A DNA stretch of 32,209 nucleotides from Deltaproteobacteria bacterium (GTDB lineage: Bacteria; Myxococcota_A; UBA796; UBA2385): contig JAEUKK010000059.1 of the NCBI GenBank assembly GCA_016792625.1, forward strand, positions 1 to 32,209. The letters are read 5' to 3'. The position numbers and the translations under genes were made by a program. The notes under the pieces were generated by a model. It saw nothing but the letters and a program-made list of their open reading frames with translations. It was not told the DNA's origin and ran no database searches. Shown here piece by piece: positions 1-7,616 of this stretch; positions within the stretch are counted from its first letter, which is position 1, and the number at the start of each line of letters is the position of its first letter.

Positions 1-435
1 CTCGCCATCCAAGAGCTGCGGCTGGAGGCCGCTCCGCGCTATACTGACATCATCCGGGCCGTCATCGGCCCGCTCACTGAGGAGCTGGACATGAGCGTGC
101 TGGACCGGGTCTACAGCAAGGACACCATCGCCAAGCTCAAGGCGGCGATCGCCGAGGGCGAGGCGCGGGGCGAAGCGCGGGGTGAGGCGCGCGGCGAAGC
201 GCGGGGTGAGGCCAAGGGCCTGCTCGCCGGGCTCGTCGACAGCCTGCGCTTCGCCTGGAAGGCCCGCTTCGCGCCGGCGCCGCTGCCCGATGAGCTCGAG
301 CGCGCGCTGGTCCAGGCCGGGCCCGACGCGCTGCGGCGGGCGCAGCTCGTCGTCTTCACCGCCGATGCGCCCGAGCCAGCGCTCGCCGGGATGCGCGCGG
401 CGCTCTTGGCGGAGGCGGCGGGCCCGCGGGCCTGA
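1..435 (+). CDS. C-terminal part of an Rpn/PD-(D/E)XK-type protein (5' end off window)
   Basis: The frame is open from base 1, so the gene starts outside the window; an internal ATG at 91 is probably not the true start. The visible 144 residues contain a helical segment (MSVLDRVYSKDTIAKLKAAI), then a tract in which Gly-Glu-Ala-Arg is repeated about five times, then a helical tail ending at TGA 433-435. A charged repeat such as this followed by a short helical tail is typical of the C-terminus of Rpn-type recombination-promoting nucleases and related PD-(D/E)XK transposase-like proteins. The nuclease core is not visible, so the family call rests on architecture only. It is not linked to the denitrification genes downstream. 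Confidence 0.45.
   Translation, partial: LAIQELRLEAAPRYTDIIRAVIGPLTEELDMSVLDRVYSKDTIAKLKAAIAEGEARGEARGEARGEARGEAKGLLAGLVDSLRFAWKARFAPAPLPDELERALVQAGPDALRRAQLVVFTADAPEPALAGMRAALLAEAAGPRA
157..213 (+). repeat. 12-bp in-frame tandem repeat coding Gly-Glu-Ala-Arg
   Basis: Four full copies and one partial copy of a 12-bp unit (ggc-gag-gcg-cgg, with g/a and c/t third-position differences). Third-position divergence shows it is not a very recent expansion. Such coding repeats change copy number easily and only lengthen a charged helix. Confidence 0.8.
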
Positions 436-529
436 GGACCCAGGCCAGAGCGCAGGAGGGTGGGGGCCGGCCCGATGAGCCGGTGCCACCCCAAGGGCAG
501 CGCCCCCGCGGCGCGCAGGTGCCGGCACC
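421..529. other. Three short perfect palindromes after the Rpn-like gene
   Basis: Perfect palindromes at 421-432 (GGCCCGCGGGCC, over the last codons of the gene), 464-473 (GGGCCGGCCC) and 518-529 (GGTGCCGGCACC). They may help end transcription, but no T-run follows and at this GC content short palindromes are common. The rest of 436-651 shows no convincing gene. Confidence 0.3.
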
Positions 530-651
530 CCGCCTTTAGACTCCGGGGGGCTCTGCCGGCGCCGGGGCGAGCCCCTCTCCCCGGCGCGCTGCAGGCCCAT
601 CGACCCCGGGGGCTGCACCTCCGACGCCCCATACCCACGGAGCCGGCCCGG

Positions 652-838
652 CCCCGAGGTGCTCGACCAGCAGGTCGATGAACAAGCGGACCCGAAGGGG
701 GAGCAGGCTGCGGCTCGGGAACAGCGCGTGGATGGGCGCCTGGTGGGCGCCATCGGATGGGTGTAGGCCGAGATCCCCGCGGATGCGGCCACGCCCCTCG
801 CCCACCTTCACGTCGAGGGGGAGCAGCACCTCGAAGGC
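652..838 (-). pseudogene. Remnant of a LysR-family regulator C-terminus
   Basis: On the minus strand about 62 residues read as the end of a LysR effector domain: a Phe-Glu-Val-Leu-Leu-Pro segment, then a spacer, then PIHALFPSRSLLPLRVRLFI followed by DLLVEHL. This matches the usual LysR ending (P-I-H-A-hydrophobic-P-S-R, then L-P-x-R-V-R-x-F-I-D-x-L-V-E). No helix-turn-helix domain or the first two-thirds of the protein is found upstream in this frame, so it appears to be a decayed fragment. The surrounding 436-1071 stretch (636 bp) otherwise holds no gene I can support. Confidence 0.55.
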
Positions 839-1037
839 CCCACCGGAGCCGAGGTCTTCCTGCTCGGCCTGCGGGGGCGCGGGCGCGGTCAACGGCGCGC
901 CCTACGCGGCGCACGCGGCGCACGCGGCGACGGCGCTCAGCGCGGGCCCGGTGCGGGCGCGGGGCGTCGCCTTCGACGCCTCAATCGGCGGGAGCGCGCC
1001 CATGCCGCGGGCGTCGTCGGCGTCCGGGGCCGCGCCC

Positions 1038-1064
1038 TTGCCCGGAAGCTCCGCTTGGTATAGC
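1038..1064 (+). promoter_or_regulatory. Possible leaderless promoter of the Rrf2 gene
   Basis: TTGCCC at 1038-1043 and TATAGC at 1059-1064, with a 15-bp spacer, lie directly before the ATG at 1072. The -10-like box ends 7 bp before the start codon, and no Shine-Dalgarno sequence sits at a normal distance, which would fit transcription starting at or next to the ATG. Spacer and hexamers are sub-optimal, so this is tentative. Confidence 0.3.
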
Positions 1065-1071
1065 ACCGGGC

Positions 1072-1581
1072 ATGTCCGCCTTGGTCCCGCCCGCTGGTGA
1101 GTACGCGCTGCGCGCCTGCGCCTGCCTCGCCGCCGCCCCGGGGCGCGCGCTCACCGCGCGTGAGCTGGCCATTCAGGCCCATGTGCCGGCGGCCTTCTTG
1201 GCCAAGGTGCTGCGCCGGCTGGTGGCCAATGGCCTGCTCGAGGCACACAAGGGGCACCACGGGGGCTTTCGGCTCGCGCGCGCGCCGCGCGAGATCCGCT
1301 TGGGCGACGTGCTGCGGGCGGCCGAGGTCGAGCTGAACCCGCCGCACTGCGCCTTCGGCTTCGCGCGCTGCGACGCCAAGGCCCCCTGCCCGCTGCACGA
1401 GGTCTACACCCGCATGCAGTCACTTTGCCACATGTGGGCGCAGGCGACCACCCTCGACCAGCTCGACCTGCACCGCCTGCAGGCCGGGGGGGACCTCAGC
1501 CTTGAGGTGGCCCTGGCCAGCGCCGCGGCCGAGGGGGCGCCGGGCGCGGATGCGGCGCCCGCGGGGCCGGCGGTCGGCTGA
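1072..1581 (+). CDS. Rrf2-family Fe-S transcription regulator (NsrR/IscR-like)
   Basis: A 169-residue protein with the Rrf2 winged-helix fold: an N-terminal EYALRACACLAA helix, the LTARELAIQAHVPAAFLAKV recognition region, and a wing ending in HKGHHGGFRLARAP. Three cysteines follow at C-x6-C-x5-C (HCAFGFARCDAKAPCPLH), close to the spacing that binds a [2Fe-2S] or [4Fe-4S] cluster in IscR and NsrR. In NsrR this cluster senses nitric oxide and relieves repression of NO-detoxifying genes. The gene runs towards norD and ends 21 bp from the norD stop, so it is not co-transcribed with the nir-nor genes, but its position makes control of them likely. The start at 1072 was chosen because the Rrf2 domain begins there; the upstream extension of the frame is low complexity. 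The C-terminal 30 residues are Ala/Gly-rich and not conserved in the family. Confidence 0.85.
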   Translation: MSALVPPAGEYALRACACLAAAPGRALTARELAIQAHVPAAFLAKVLRRLVANGLLEAHKGHHGGFRLARAPREIRLGDVLRAAEVELNPPHCAFGFARCDAKAPCPLHEVYTRMQSLCHMWAQATTLDQLDLHRLQAGGDLSLEVALASAAAEGAPGADAAPAGPAVG

Positions 1582-1602
1582 GCGATCAGCGGCGCGCCGT
1601 CC

Positions 1603-3459
1603 TTAGACCCCCGCCCGCGCGGCCAACCGGGCGTAGAGCCCGCCCAACACCTCGGGCAGCGCGTCCAGATCGGTGATCAGGTGCCAGCGCTCGGCGCCAA
1701 ACATCTGGGGCAGCAGGCTGCGCGCGCTTGGGTCCAGCGCCAGCGCGTGCACCTCGACGCCCTTCGCGGCCGCCTCACCGACCGCCCGCCGCACGTCAGC
1801 GATGCCGTGTGCGCCCTCGTAGCGGTCGTGGTCGGTGGGCTTGCCGTCGCCGATGAGCAGCAGCAGCCGGGCCTCGGCCGGGCGGGCGGCGAGGCCGGCG
1901 ACCGCGTGCCGCAAGGCCGCGCCGATGCGCGTGTAGCCCTGGGGCTCGAGCGCGAAGAGCCGCCCGCGGGCGGCGGGCCAGGGCTCATCGGCGCCCTTGA
2001 GGCTCCAGACGCGGCAGCGGTGGCGGGTGTGGCTGGCGAAGGCGAGCAGCTCGAGCGGATCACCGAGCTGGTGGGCAGCCTCACCGAGCACCAGCGCAGC
2101 GGAGCGGGCCGCGTCGAGCACGCGGCGGCCCCCCTGCCACGCGTCGGCCGAGAGCGAGAGGTCGAGCAGCGCGGTGGTCTGCAGCGCCCGCCGGCGGGGC
2201 ACCGCGCGCAGGTAGAGGCGCTCGTCGCCCGCGCGGCCGGCCCGCAACTCGGCCTGGCGACACGTGAGGGCGTCGACGTCGGGGTGGTCGCCGTCGCGCT
2301 GGCGATCCGCCATGCGGCGGGCCGCCCGCAGCCCAAGGAGGCGCTCGACCAAGCGCCGCACCCGGGCGCGTTCATCGGCCAGGGCCGATAGGGCACGGGT
2401 CGGGTCGCTGGCCCACACAGCGGCAGGGTAGACCGTACACCACCCCTCACGGTAGCGCAGGCCCCGCTGATCCCACTCAGGGTAGGCCAGGCCCTGCTCG
2501 TCGGCGCCGATGTGCCCGACGTCGGGCACCCCCTCTCCGCCGCCGACCTCGGCGCGCAGCATCGCGTGGGCCTCGGGGCCGCCGCGCACGAGATCGCCGA
2601 GCTTGACCTCTTCGAGCGCCTCGAGCTCGTCGTCGAGCTCATCGGCGCCGTCGGCCTTCAGCGCGTTGCCCTCCCAGCTGTCGGCCGTCTCAACCTTCTC
2701 AAAGTTATGCTGCAGGGTCTTCTCTTGCCCACGCGGGTCGAGCTGCACCCGGCGAAGGTCTTCGACCGCGGGCGCCTCGTGCTCGGTCTGGGGGCGCGGC
2801 GGGCGGGCGGCCTCGCCGGGGGCGCCCGGGTCAGCGGTCTCTGCCGTGCTGTCATGGGTCGAGGCCATCAGCCGGCCCCAGAGCAGCGTCGGCGCGGGGA
2901 TGGTGTCGGCCATCCACCCGGCGCCTCGCGGCGGCTCCTCTCCCGCCAATACGGCGTGCAGGGCCGCCTCGGCCGCCTCTCCCCCCGCGACCGGCGGCGG
3001 GCGCGTGGCCCGCTCCAGGGCAGCGGCCTCCGCCCACGCCGCGCCGAAGCCGGGCAGCTCGCCCCGCAGCTGGGCGACCGCCGCCGCCACCCGGCGCAGC
3101 TCTTCGGCGTAGCGGGCGGGCGGCCCGCGGGGCACGACCGGCGCCTGGGCGGCCATGGCCCCGCCGAGCACCGCGCGGAGCACGTAGAGGCCCCAGTTGA
3201 CCTCGAGGGTCGGGCCCCGGTCTATGGCCTCGGGCAGCAGCAGGTCGAGCCCGCGCAGGCCGCCGAGCCCTGCGCCCGGGCGGACGATGACCGGGACGCC
3301 CCCCGCGAAGCGGGCAATCAGCTCAAGGCGCACCTGGCAGTCCGCGAGCAGGGCGGCCTCGGGGCGCGGGCCCGGCCCGGAGGCCGGGCGGGCCCAGCGC
3401 CAGAGGGCGCGCAGGGCCCGAAAAGCGCCGAGCTCCCAGTCCAGGTCAAGGGTGGGCAC
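1603..3459 (-). CDS. norD: NorD, VWA-domain activator of nitric oxide reductase
   Basis: A 618-residue cytoplasmic protein, the usual NorD size, ending in a von Willebrand factor A domain. The domain carries the metal-ion site Asp-x-Ser-x-Ser (LLDLSLSAD), a later IGDGKPTDHDRYEG segment typical of NorD/CbbO, and the end segment ALALDPSARSLLPQMFG. NorD works with the MoxR-type ATPase NorQ to insert the non-haem iron (FeB) and activate the NorCB complex. The GTG start at 3459 is preferred over an upstream start at 3525: GGAGAA lies just before it, and it begins 13 bp after the norQ stop instead of overlapping it by 53 bp. The middle part (about residues 190-310) is acidic and low in conservation. 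It is the last gene of the operon and converges with the Rrf2 gene, leaving only 21 bp between the two stops. Confidence 0.92.
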   Translation of the reverse strand: MPTLDLDWELGAFRALRALWRWARPASGPGPRPEAALLADCQVRLELIARFAGGVPVIVRPGAGLGGLRGLDLLLPEAIDRGPTLEVNWGLYVLRAVLGGAMAAQAPVVPRGPPARYAEELRRVAAAVAQLRGELPGFGAAWAEAAALERATRPPPVAGGEAAEAALHAVLAGEEPPRGAGWMADTIPAPTLLWGRLMASTHDSTAETADPGAPGEAARPPRPQTEHEAPAVEDLRRVQLDPRGQEKTLQHNFEKVETADSWEGNALKADGADELDDELEALEEVKLGDLVRGGPEAHAMLRAEVGGGEGVPDVGHIGADEQGLAYPEWDQRGLRYREGWCTVYPAAVWASDPTRALSALADERARVRRLVERLLGLRAARRMADRQRDGDHPDVDALTCRQAELRAGRAGDERLYLRAVPRRRALQTTALLDLSLSADAWQGGRRVLDAARSAALVLGEAAHQLGDPLELLAFASHTRHRCRVWSLKGADEPWPAARGRLFALEPQGYTRIGAALRHAVAGLAARPAEARLLLLIGDGKPTDHDRYEGAHGIADVRRAVGEAAAKGVEVHALALDPSARSLLPQMFGAERWHLITDLDALPEVLGGLYARLAARAGV

Positions 3460-3472
3460 GGGGTTCTCCGGC

Positions 3473-4267
3473 TCAGAGGGCGAGGGCGACCAGCTCGCGC
3501 AAGGCGGCGGCCACGTCGGGATCATCGGTCAGCGGCTCAATCAGGCCCGCCTCGGCGGCCATGCGCGGGGGCAGCCCCGCGGCGATGAGGCGGGCGACGT
3601 GCACCAGCGCGCGGGTGGACGGCGCCTCGACCAAGGCCAATGCGTCGGCCGAGCGCAGCTTCTTGCCGAGCGCGGCGAGGCGCTTGGCCAGCCCCTCTCC
3701 GCACTGGGTCTCTCCAGCGATGATCTCGGCCTCGACCTCGGGCCCCGGGTAGCGGAAGCTCGCCCCGACAAAACGCTGTCGGGTGCTGGGCTTGAGCTCC
3801 TTCAGCCCGCGCTGGTAGCCGGGGTTCCATGAGACCACGAGCATGAACTCGGGCGGCGCGCTCAGCACCTCGTCGCGGCGCTCGACCACCAGCGCGCGCC
3901 GGTGGTCGGTCAGCGGGTGGATGACCACGATGACGTCAGGGCGTGCTTCGGCGATCTCGTCGAGGTAGAGGATGGCGCCCTGGCGCACCGCCCGGGTCAG
4001 CGGCCCGTCTTGCCAGACCGTATCGCCGCCTTGGACGAGGTACCGACCGACGAGATCCACCGCCGAGGTGTCGTCATGGCAGGCGACGGTCACCAAGGGG
4101 CGCCCGAGCTCGGCGGCCATATGCTCCACCAAGCGGGACTTGCCACAGCCGGTCGGGCCTTTGAGCATGAGCGGCAGCCGCTGGCGGTAGGCCTGGGCGA
4201 ACAGCTCCTTCTCTTGGCCGACCGCCCGGTACCAGGGCAGCGCCAGCGCGGGCGCCCCGGCGTTCAT
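3473..4267 (-). CDS. norQ: NorQ, MoxR-type AAA+ ATPase for nitric oxide reductase
   Basis: A 264-residue AAA+ ATPase of the NorQ/CbbQ group. Walker A is GPTGCGKS at residues 37-44 and Walker B is ILYLDE at 99-104; sensor-type residues follow in LVVSWNPGYQ and the arginine-finger region KPSTRQRFV. The end of the protein has the alpha-helical lid found in MoxR proteins. NorQ uses ATP, together with the VWA protein NorD, to remodel NorB during cofactor insertion. Its ATG overlaps the norB stop (ATGA at 4264-4267), so translation of the two is probably coupled. The canonical order norC-norB-norQ-norD is kept. Confidence 0.95.
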   Translation of the reverse strand: MNAGAPALALPWYRAVGQEKELFAQAYRQRLPLMLKGPTGCGKSRLVEHMAAELGRPLVTVACHDDTSAVDLVGRYLVQGGDTVWQDGPLTRAVRQGAILYLDEIAEARPDVIVVIHPLTDHRRALVVERRDEVLSAPPEFMLVVSWNPGYQRGLKELKPSTRQRFVGASFRYPGPEVEAEIIAGETQCGEGLAKRLAALGKKLRSADALALVEAPSTRALVHVARLIAAGLPPRMAAEAGLIEPLTDDPDVAAALRELVALAL

Positions 4268-5631
4268 TTGGCACCCAAGGCGGCGCGAGGCGCCTCGGGC
4301 TGCGGGGCCAGCGCCTCGGGGTGCGGCAGGCCGTAGCCGATGAAGTCCCAGATGTAGAGGCTGATCCCGATGGTGAACAGGCTCGCCGCCAGCACAAGGC
4401 CGCCGAAGTGCACCTCAATGGCCTGCTGCACTGCGAGGAAGTCCATACCCACGCGGCGCTCGAGGTAGACCTGGGTGATCCCCGCCACCGCAAAGGCGCC
4501 GGTCATCGCCAACATGCCCGAGTTGCTGATCCAGAAGGCCCACTCGGCCGTCCAGCGGCGGTACAGCGCCCGGCCGGTCATCTGCGGCATGGCGTAGGAG
4601 ATCACCGCCAGCACCACCATTGAGTAGGCGCCCCAGAACGCGAGGTGGCCGTGCATGGCCGTGACCAAGGTGCCGTGCGTCCAAATGTTGGCCTGGGGCA
4701 GGGTGTGGGCGAAGCCGAGCAGGCCGGCGCCAACGAAGGACACGATGCCGCAGCCCACGGTCCACATCAAGGCGACGCGGTTGTCGGGGGTCTTGCCGCC
4801 GCGGCGGGCCATCGCCACGCCATAGAGCGCCATGCCCAGGAAGGCGAGCGGCTCAAGGGCCGAGAACAGACCCCCCACGGCCAGCCAATACTTGGGCGCG
4901 CCGATCCAGTAGTAGTGGTGGCCGGTGCCGAGGATGCCGCTGACAAAAGTGAGACCAACGATGACGTAGAGCCACTTCTCGATGACCTCGCGGTCGACGC
5001 CGGTGAGCTTGATGAGCAGGTACGACATGATCGCGCCCATGATCAGCTCCCAGACACCCTCAACCCAGAGGTGGACCACCCACCAGCGGAAGTACGAGTC
5101 GAGCACCTGACTGTCGAACCAAATCATGCCCGGCAGGTACAGCAGCGCGGCCGAGGTGAGGCCCACCAGCAGCACGAGGCCGGTGGTGGTGTAGCGTTTG
5201 CCCTTCCAGACGGTCATGCCAATGTTGGCCAAGAAGGCCAGCACGTTCGCCACCACGAGGAAGTCGAGCGGGCGGGGAATCTCGAGAAACTTGCGGCCCT
5301 CCCACCAGTTGAGATGGAAGCCGATGATCGCGGTGACCCCGACCACGACAAGCGAGGCCCATTGGGCAATGGCCAGCTTAGGGTTCCACAGCTCGGCTCC
5401 CGACTCCTCGGGGATGATCCAGTATGCGGAGCCCATAAAACCCGTCAGCAGCCACACCACGAGCAGGTTGGTGTGGGTGGCGCGGGCGGCGTTAAAGGGG
5501 ATCCACTCGTGCAGCACATCAAAGCCCATATGAGCGAAGCCCATAATGAAGCCATAGATGATCTGCAACGCGAAGAGCAACATACAGGTCGCAAAGAACG
5601 GGTAGGCGACCCGTTGGGTAGACATGGTCAT
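4264..5631 (-). CDS. norB: NorB, catalytic subunit of cytochrome c-dependent nitric oxide reductase
   Basis: A 455-residue, about 12-helix membrane protein of the haem-copper oxidase superfamily that reduces two NO to N2O. Metal ligands of cNorB are all visible: the His-x3-Glu and following Glu in VVHLWVEGVWELIMG, the paired His in GTGHHYYWIG, the Glu in LFSALEPL, and the two haem His in TAMHGHLAFWGAY; the low-spin haem His lies in ATHTNLLVVW. There is no N-terminal quinol-oxidising extension, so this is the cytochrome c (NorC) type, not qNor. The ATG at 5631 is chosen because AGGAG lies 7 nt upstream; an in-frame GTG at 5646 overlaps the norC stop and lacks a site. The last 25 residues are Pro/Ala-rich and variable. 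Confidence 0.96.
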   Translation of the reverse strand: MTMSTQRVAYPFFATCMLLFALQIIYGFIMGFAHMGFDVLHEWIPFNAARATHTNLLVVWLLTGFMGSAYWIIPEESGAELWNPKLAIAQWASLVVVGVTAIIGFHLNWWEGRKFLEIPRPLDFLVVANVLAFLANIGMTVWKGKRYTTTGLVLLVGLTSAALLYLPGMIWFDSQVLDSYFRWWVVHLWVEGVWELIMGAIMSYLLIKLTGVDREVIEKWLYVIVGLTFVSGILGTGHHYYWIGAPKYWLAVGGLFSALEPLAFLGMALYGVAMARRGGKTPDNRVALMWTVGCGIVSFVGAGLLGFAHTLPQANIWTHGTLVTAMHGHLAFWGAYSMVVLAVISYAMPQMTGRALYRRWTAEWAFWISNSGMLAMTGAFAVAGITQVYLERRVGMDFLAVQQAIEVHFGGLVLAASLFTIGISLYIWDFIGYGLPHPEALAPQPEAPRAALGAK

Positions 5632-5642
5632 GGGGAGCTCCT

Positions 5643-6341
5643 TCACTTCTGCGCGAGCAGCCAGGTGACCAGGGCCGCGCGGGTGGGATCGTCCAGGTTG
5701 AGCTTGGGCATCGCCGTTCCGGGCTTCACCGCTTGGGGGTCGGCCAACCAGCGGTCGAGCTCGGCCGCCGAGTAGCGGGCCGCGAGTCCGTCGAGAGCCG
5801 GGCCGACCGCGCCGCCCACCCCGCCGATGCTGTGGCAGGAGGCGCAGATCGCGGTGTAGGTCGGCGGAGGCGGGCTCGCGGTGGCGGCCAAGGTGGCGCC
5901 GGCGGCGCTCGGCGGGGCCGTCTGTCGCATGTCGGGCTCGGCGGGGAAGCCGTTGGTGTCGACTTTGCCGTTCCAGGCCAGGAACGCGATGATGGCGTCA
6001 ATCTCTTCGTCGGTGAAGTCATACTTCACCATCTTGCGCTGGCCCGGGAACATGGCCTCGGGGTCTTTGAGGAAGGTCTGCAGCCAGGGCACGCCCCGCC
6101 GCTCGACCACCTTGGTCAGCTCGGGCGCGTAGTAGGCGCCCTCGCCGAGGATGGTGTGGCAGCCCATGCAGTTGTTGGACTCCCACAGCTCTTTGCCGTG
6201 CACCACAGCGGGTGTGATCTGATCGGCGTTGGAACGCGCGGGGACCTGGCGGATGGTGTCGACCGTCAGCCCCAGAAATACGCAGGAGAAGCCTGCAGTG
6301 GTCGCCAAGAAGAACAGCTTGGCCTGTGACTTGGAGAGCAT
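5643..6341 (-). CDS. norC: NorC with an extra C-terminal cytochrome c domain (di-haem)
   Basis: A 232-residue protein. Residues 1-35 form the NorC membrane anchor (FFLATTAGFSCVFLGLTVDT). The first haem site is CMGCH at 58-62 with a likely Met ligand at 104 (RKMVKY), as in ordinary NorC, which ends near residue 150. A Pro/Ala/Thr linker (about 141-160) then leads to a second cytochrome c domain with CASCH at 166-170 and a Met ligand near 211 (GTAMPKLNL). NorC passes electrons from soluble cytochrome c to NorB; the extra domain would act as a built-in donor. GGAGG lies 6 nt before the ATG. It ends just before norB. Confidence 0.93.
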   Translation of the reverse strand: MLSKSQAKLFFLATTAGFSCVFLGLTVDTIRQVPARSNADQITPAVVHGKELWESNNCMGCHTILGEGAYYAPELTKVVERRGVPWLQTFLKDPEAMFPGQRKMVKYDFTDEEIDAIIAFLAWNGKVDTNGFPAEPDMRQTAPPSAAGATLAATASPPPPTYTAICASCHSIGGVGGAVGPALDGLAARYSAAELDRWLADPQAVKPGTAMPKLNLDDPTRAALVTWLLAQK

Positions 6342-6354
6342 AAACGACCTCCGC

Positions 6355-6915
6355 TCAGCCGCCGATGGGCAGCCCGAGGATGAGCTTCACGGTAAGGGTA
6401 GGGGTGAAGGCGTCTGTAGCGGTGTCGTACCAGAACACCAAAGGGGTGCCCAGGAACACCCCCGGCGTGACCTTGGCGAGCATCAGCGCGGCGGGGCCGA
6501 CCTGGGTGCTGCCGTCGACGCCATCGGCGCCCAGCGTGCGCTTGCCATAGACCCCGAGCGCGCCGCCGAGGCCCCGGCCGTTGACCATGCCCACCGCGAG
6601 GTCGCCGCCCAGCGCGGGGGTGTAGGCCACCGAGGGCGAGGCGAGGAAGACCTCGCCGATCAGGCGCAGATCACCTTTGGGGACGATGGTCTGGAGGCCC
6701 ACCGAAAGGGGAGAAGGCGCGCCGCGCTTGAGCGCGTGGCCGGTGGAGAGGGTGGGGCCGAGCACGGTCTTGGGGCCGCCGTCAGCCTGGGCCGGGGCAG
6801 CGGCGAGGGTGATCAGGACGAGCAGGGCGGCGGCGAAGCCGCGCAGGCCATGGCGCAGCGGCGGCGCCACGCGGCGGGGGGTGGAGCGGGATTGCAGGGG
6901 ATCAGCGTGGGACAT
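6355..6915 (-). CDS. Small exported beta-rich protein of the nir-nor operon, function unknown
   Basis: I do not recognise a family. The start at 6915 gives 186 residues: a basic N-terminus, a signal-peptide core (LRGFAAALLVLITLAAA, cleavage near PAQA-DG), then a Gly-rich mature part with alternating hydrophobic strands (for example LGGDLAVGMVNG, LTVKLILGLPIGG) and a C-terminus that looks like the last strand of a beta-barrel or beta-sandwich. GAGGTG lies 4 nt before this ATG; an in-frame ATG at 6936 overlaps the sco stop (ATGA) but has no ribosome site. It lies between sco and norC with a 13-nt gap to norC, so it is almost certainly co-transcribed. An outer-membrane or periplasmic role in denitrification is inference from position. 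Confidence 0.7.
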   Translation of the reverse strand: MSHADPLQSRSTPRRVAPPLRHGLRGFAAALLVLITLAAAPAQADGGPKTVLGPTLSTGHALKRGAPSPLSVGLQTIVPKGDLRLIGEVFLASPSVAYTPALGGDLAVGMVNGRGLGGALGVYGKRTLGADGVDGSTQVGPAALMLAKVTPGVFLGTPLVFWYDTATDAFTPTLTVKLILGLPIGG

Positions 6916-6932
6916 CATGCACCTCAGCGGTG

Positions 6933-7616
6933 TCATCGGGAGGAGGGCGTGGCGGGGAGCGCGCGCAGGGCGCTCCGGAGCTGCGCCGGGTCGCGGCCCA
7001 AGCCCTCGTGGCGAGCGACAGGGCGCCCATCCGGGTCAAGGAGGGTGAGAATGGTCGAGTGGTTCATCTGGCCCCCCGGCGCGCTGCGGTACTGCACCCC
7101 GAGGGCGGCAGCGACCGCGCGCACATCGCCGGGCGCGGTGCGCAGCAGGGTCCAAGCCGTGGGGTCGAGGCCATGGCGCTCCATCGCAGCGCGCAGGGCC
7201 GGCGGGTCGTCACGGGCGGGGTCGAGGCTGACCAGGACCACCCGCACCTCTGCCCGCTCGGCCTCGGTCAGCGTGACCAAAAAGGCCTTGACGTCGTTGA
7301 TCAACATGGGGCAGGCGGTCGGACACGAGGCGTAGAACATGCTCAAGATGACCGGGTGCCCCCGGTGGCGGTCCAGCGCGGCGGCGGCGCCGTCTTGGTC
7401 GACCGCCTCGACGGGAAGCTGGTAGACCGAGTCCTGCGGCAGCGGGCCCAGCTCGACCAGCGGGGCAGGCGCAGCGGGGGTGGTGACCTCGGGCGCAGGT
7501 GTGGCGGTCTCTCCGATGTGCAGAGGGGTCTCAGACGTTCCCCCGCAGCCAGAGCCGGCGAGGGTGATCACACAGAGCCCGAGCAGGGCGCCGCGGAGCG
7601 CAGGTGTGTGCATCAT
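6933..7616 (-). CDS. sco: Sco1/SenC-type copper chaperone lipoprotein
   Basis: A 227-residue Sco protein. Residues 1-24 form a lipoprotein signal with Cys24 (LAGSGC), so it should be tethered at the membrane facing the periplasm. The thioredoxin-like domain has the copper-binding pair Cys98 and Cys102 (CPTACP) and the third ligand His186 (MNHST). Sco proteins normally deliver copper to the CuA site of cytochrome oxidase, but no oxidase or nosZ gene is present here. Between nirK/nirV and norC it is more likely to help load copper into NirK. Its ATG overlaps the nirV stop (ATGA, 7613-7616), with GGAG 5 nt upstream. Confidence 0.9.
   Translation of the reverse strand: MMHTPALRGALLGLCVITLAGSGCGGTSETPLHIGETATPAPEVTTPAAPAPLVELGPLPQDSVYQLPVEAVDQDGAAAALDRHRGHPVILSMFYASCPTACPMLINDVKAFLVTLTEAERAEVRVVLVSLDPARDDPPALRAAMERHGLDPTAWTLLRTAPGDVRAVAAALGVQYRSAPGGQMNHSTILTLLDPDGRPVARHEGLGRDPAQLRSALRALPATPSSR

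Noticed and set aside
157..213. Possible CRISPR or mobile-element repeat.
   Set aside because: The unit is 12 bp, in frame and without spacers; it is a coding repeat. No CRISPR array, insertion sequence, tRNA or rRNA gene was seen in the window.
3460..3525. Upstream start of norD at 3525.
   Set aside because: It would overlap norQ by 53 bp, has no ribosome site and adds a Pro/Ser-rich stretch that is just norQ read in another frame.
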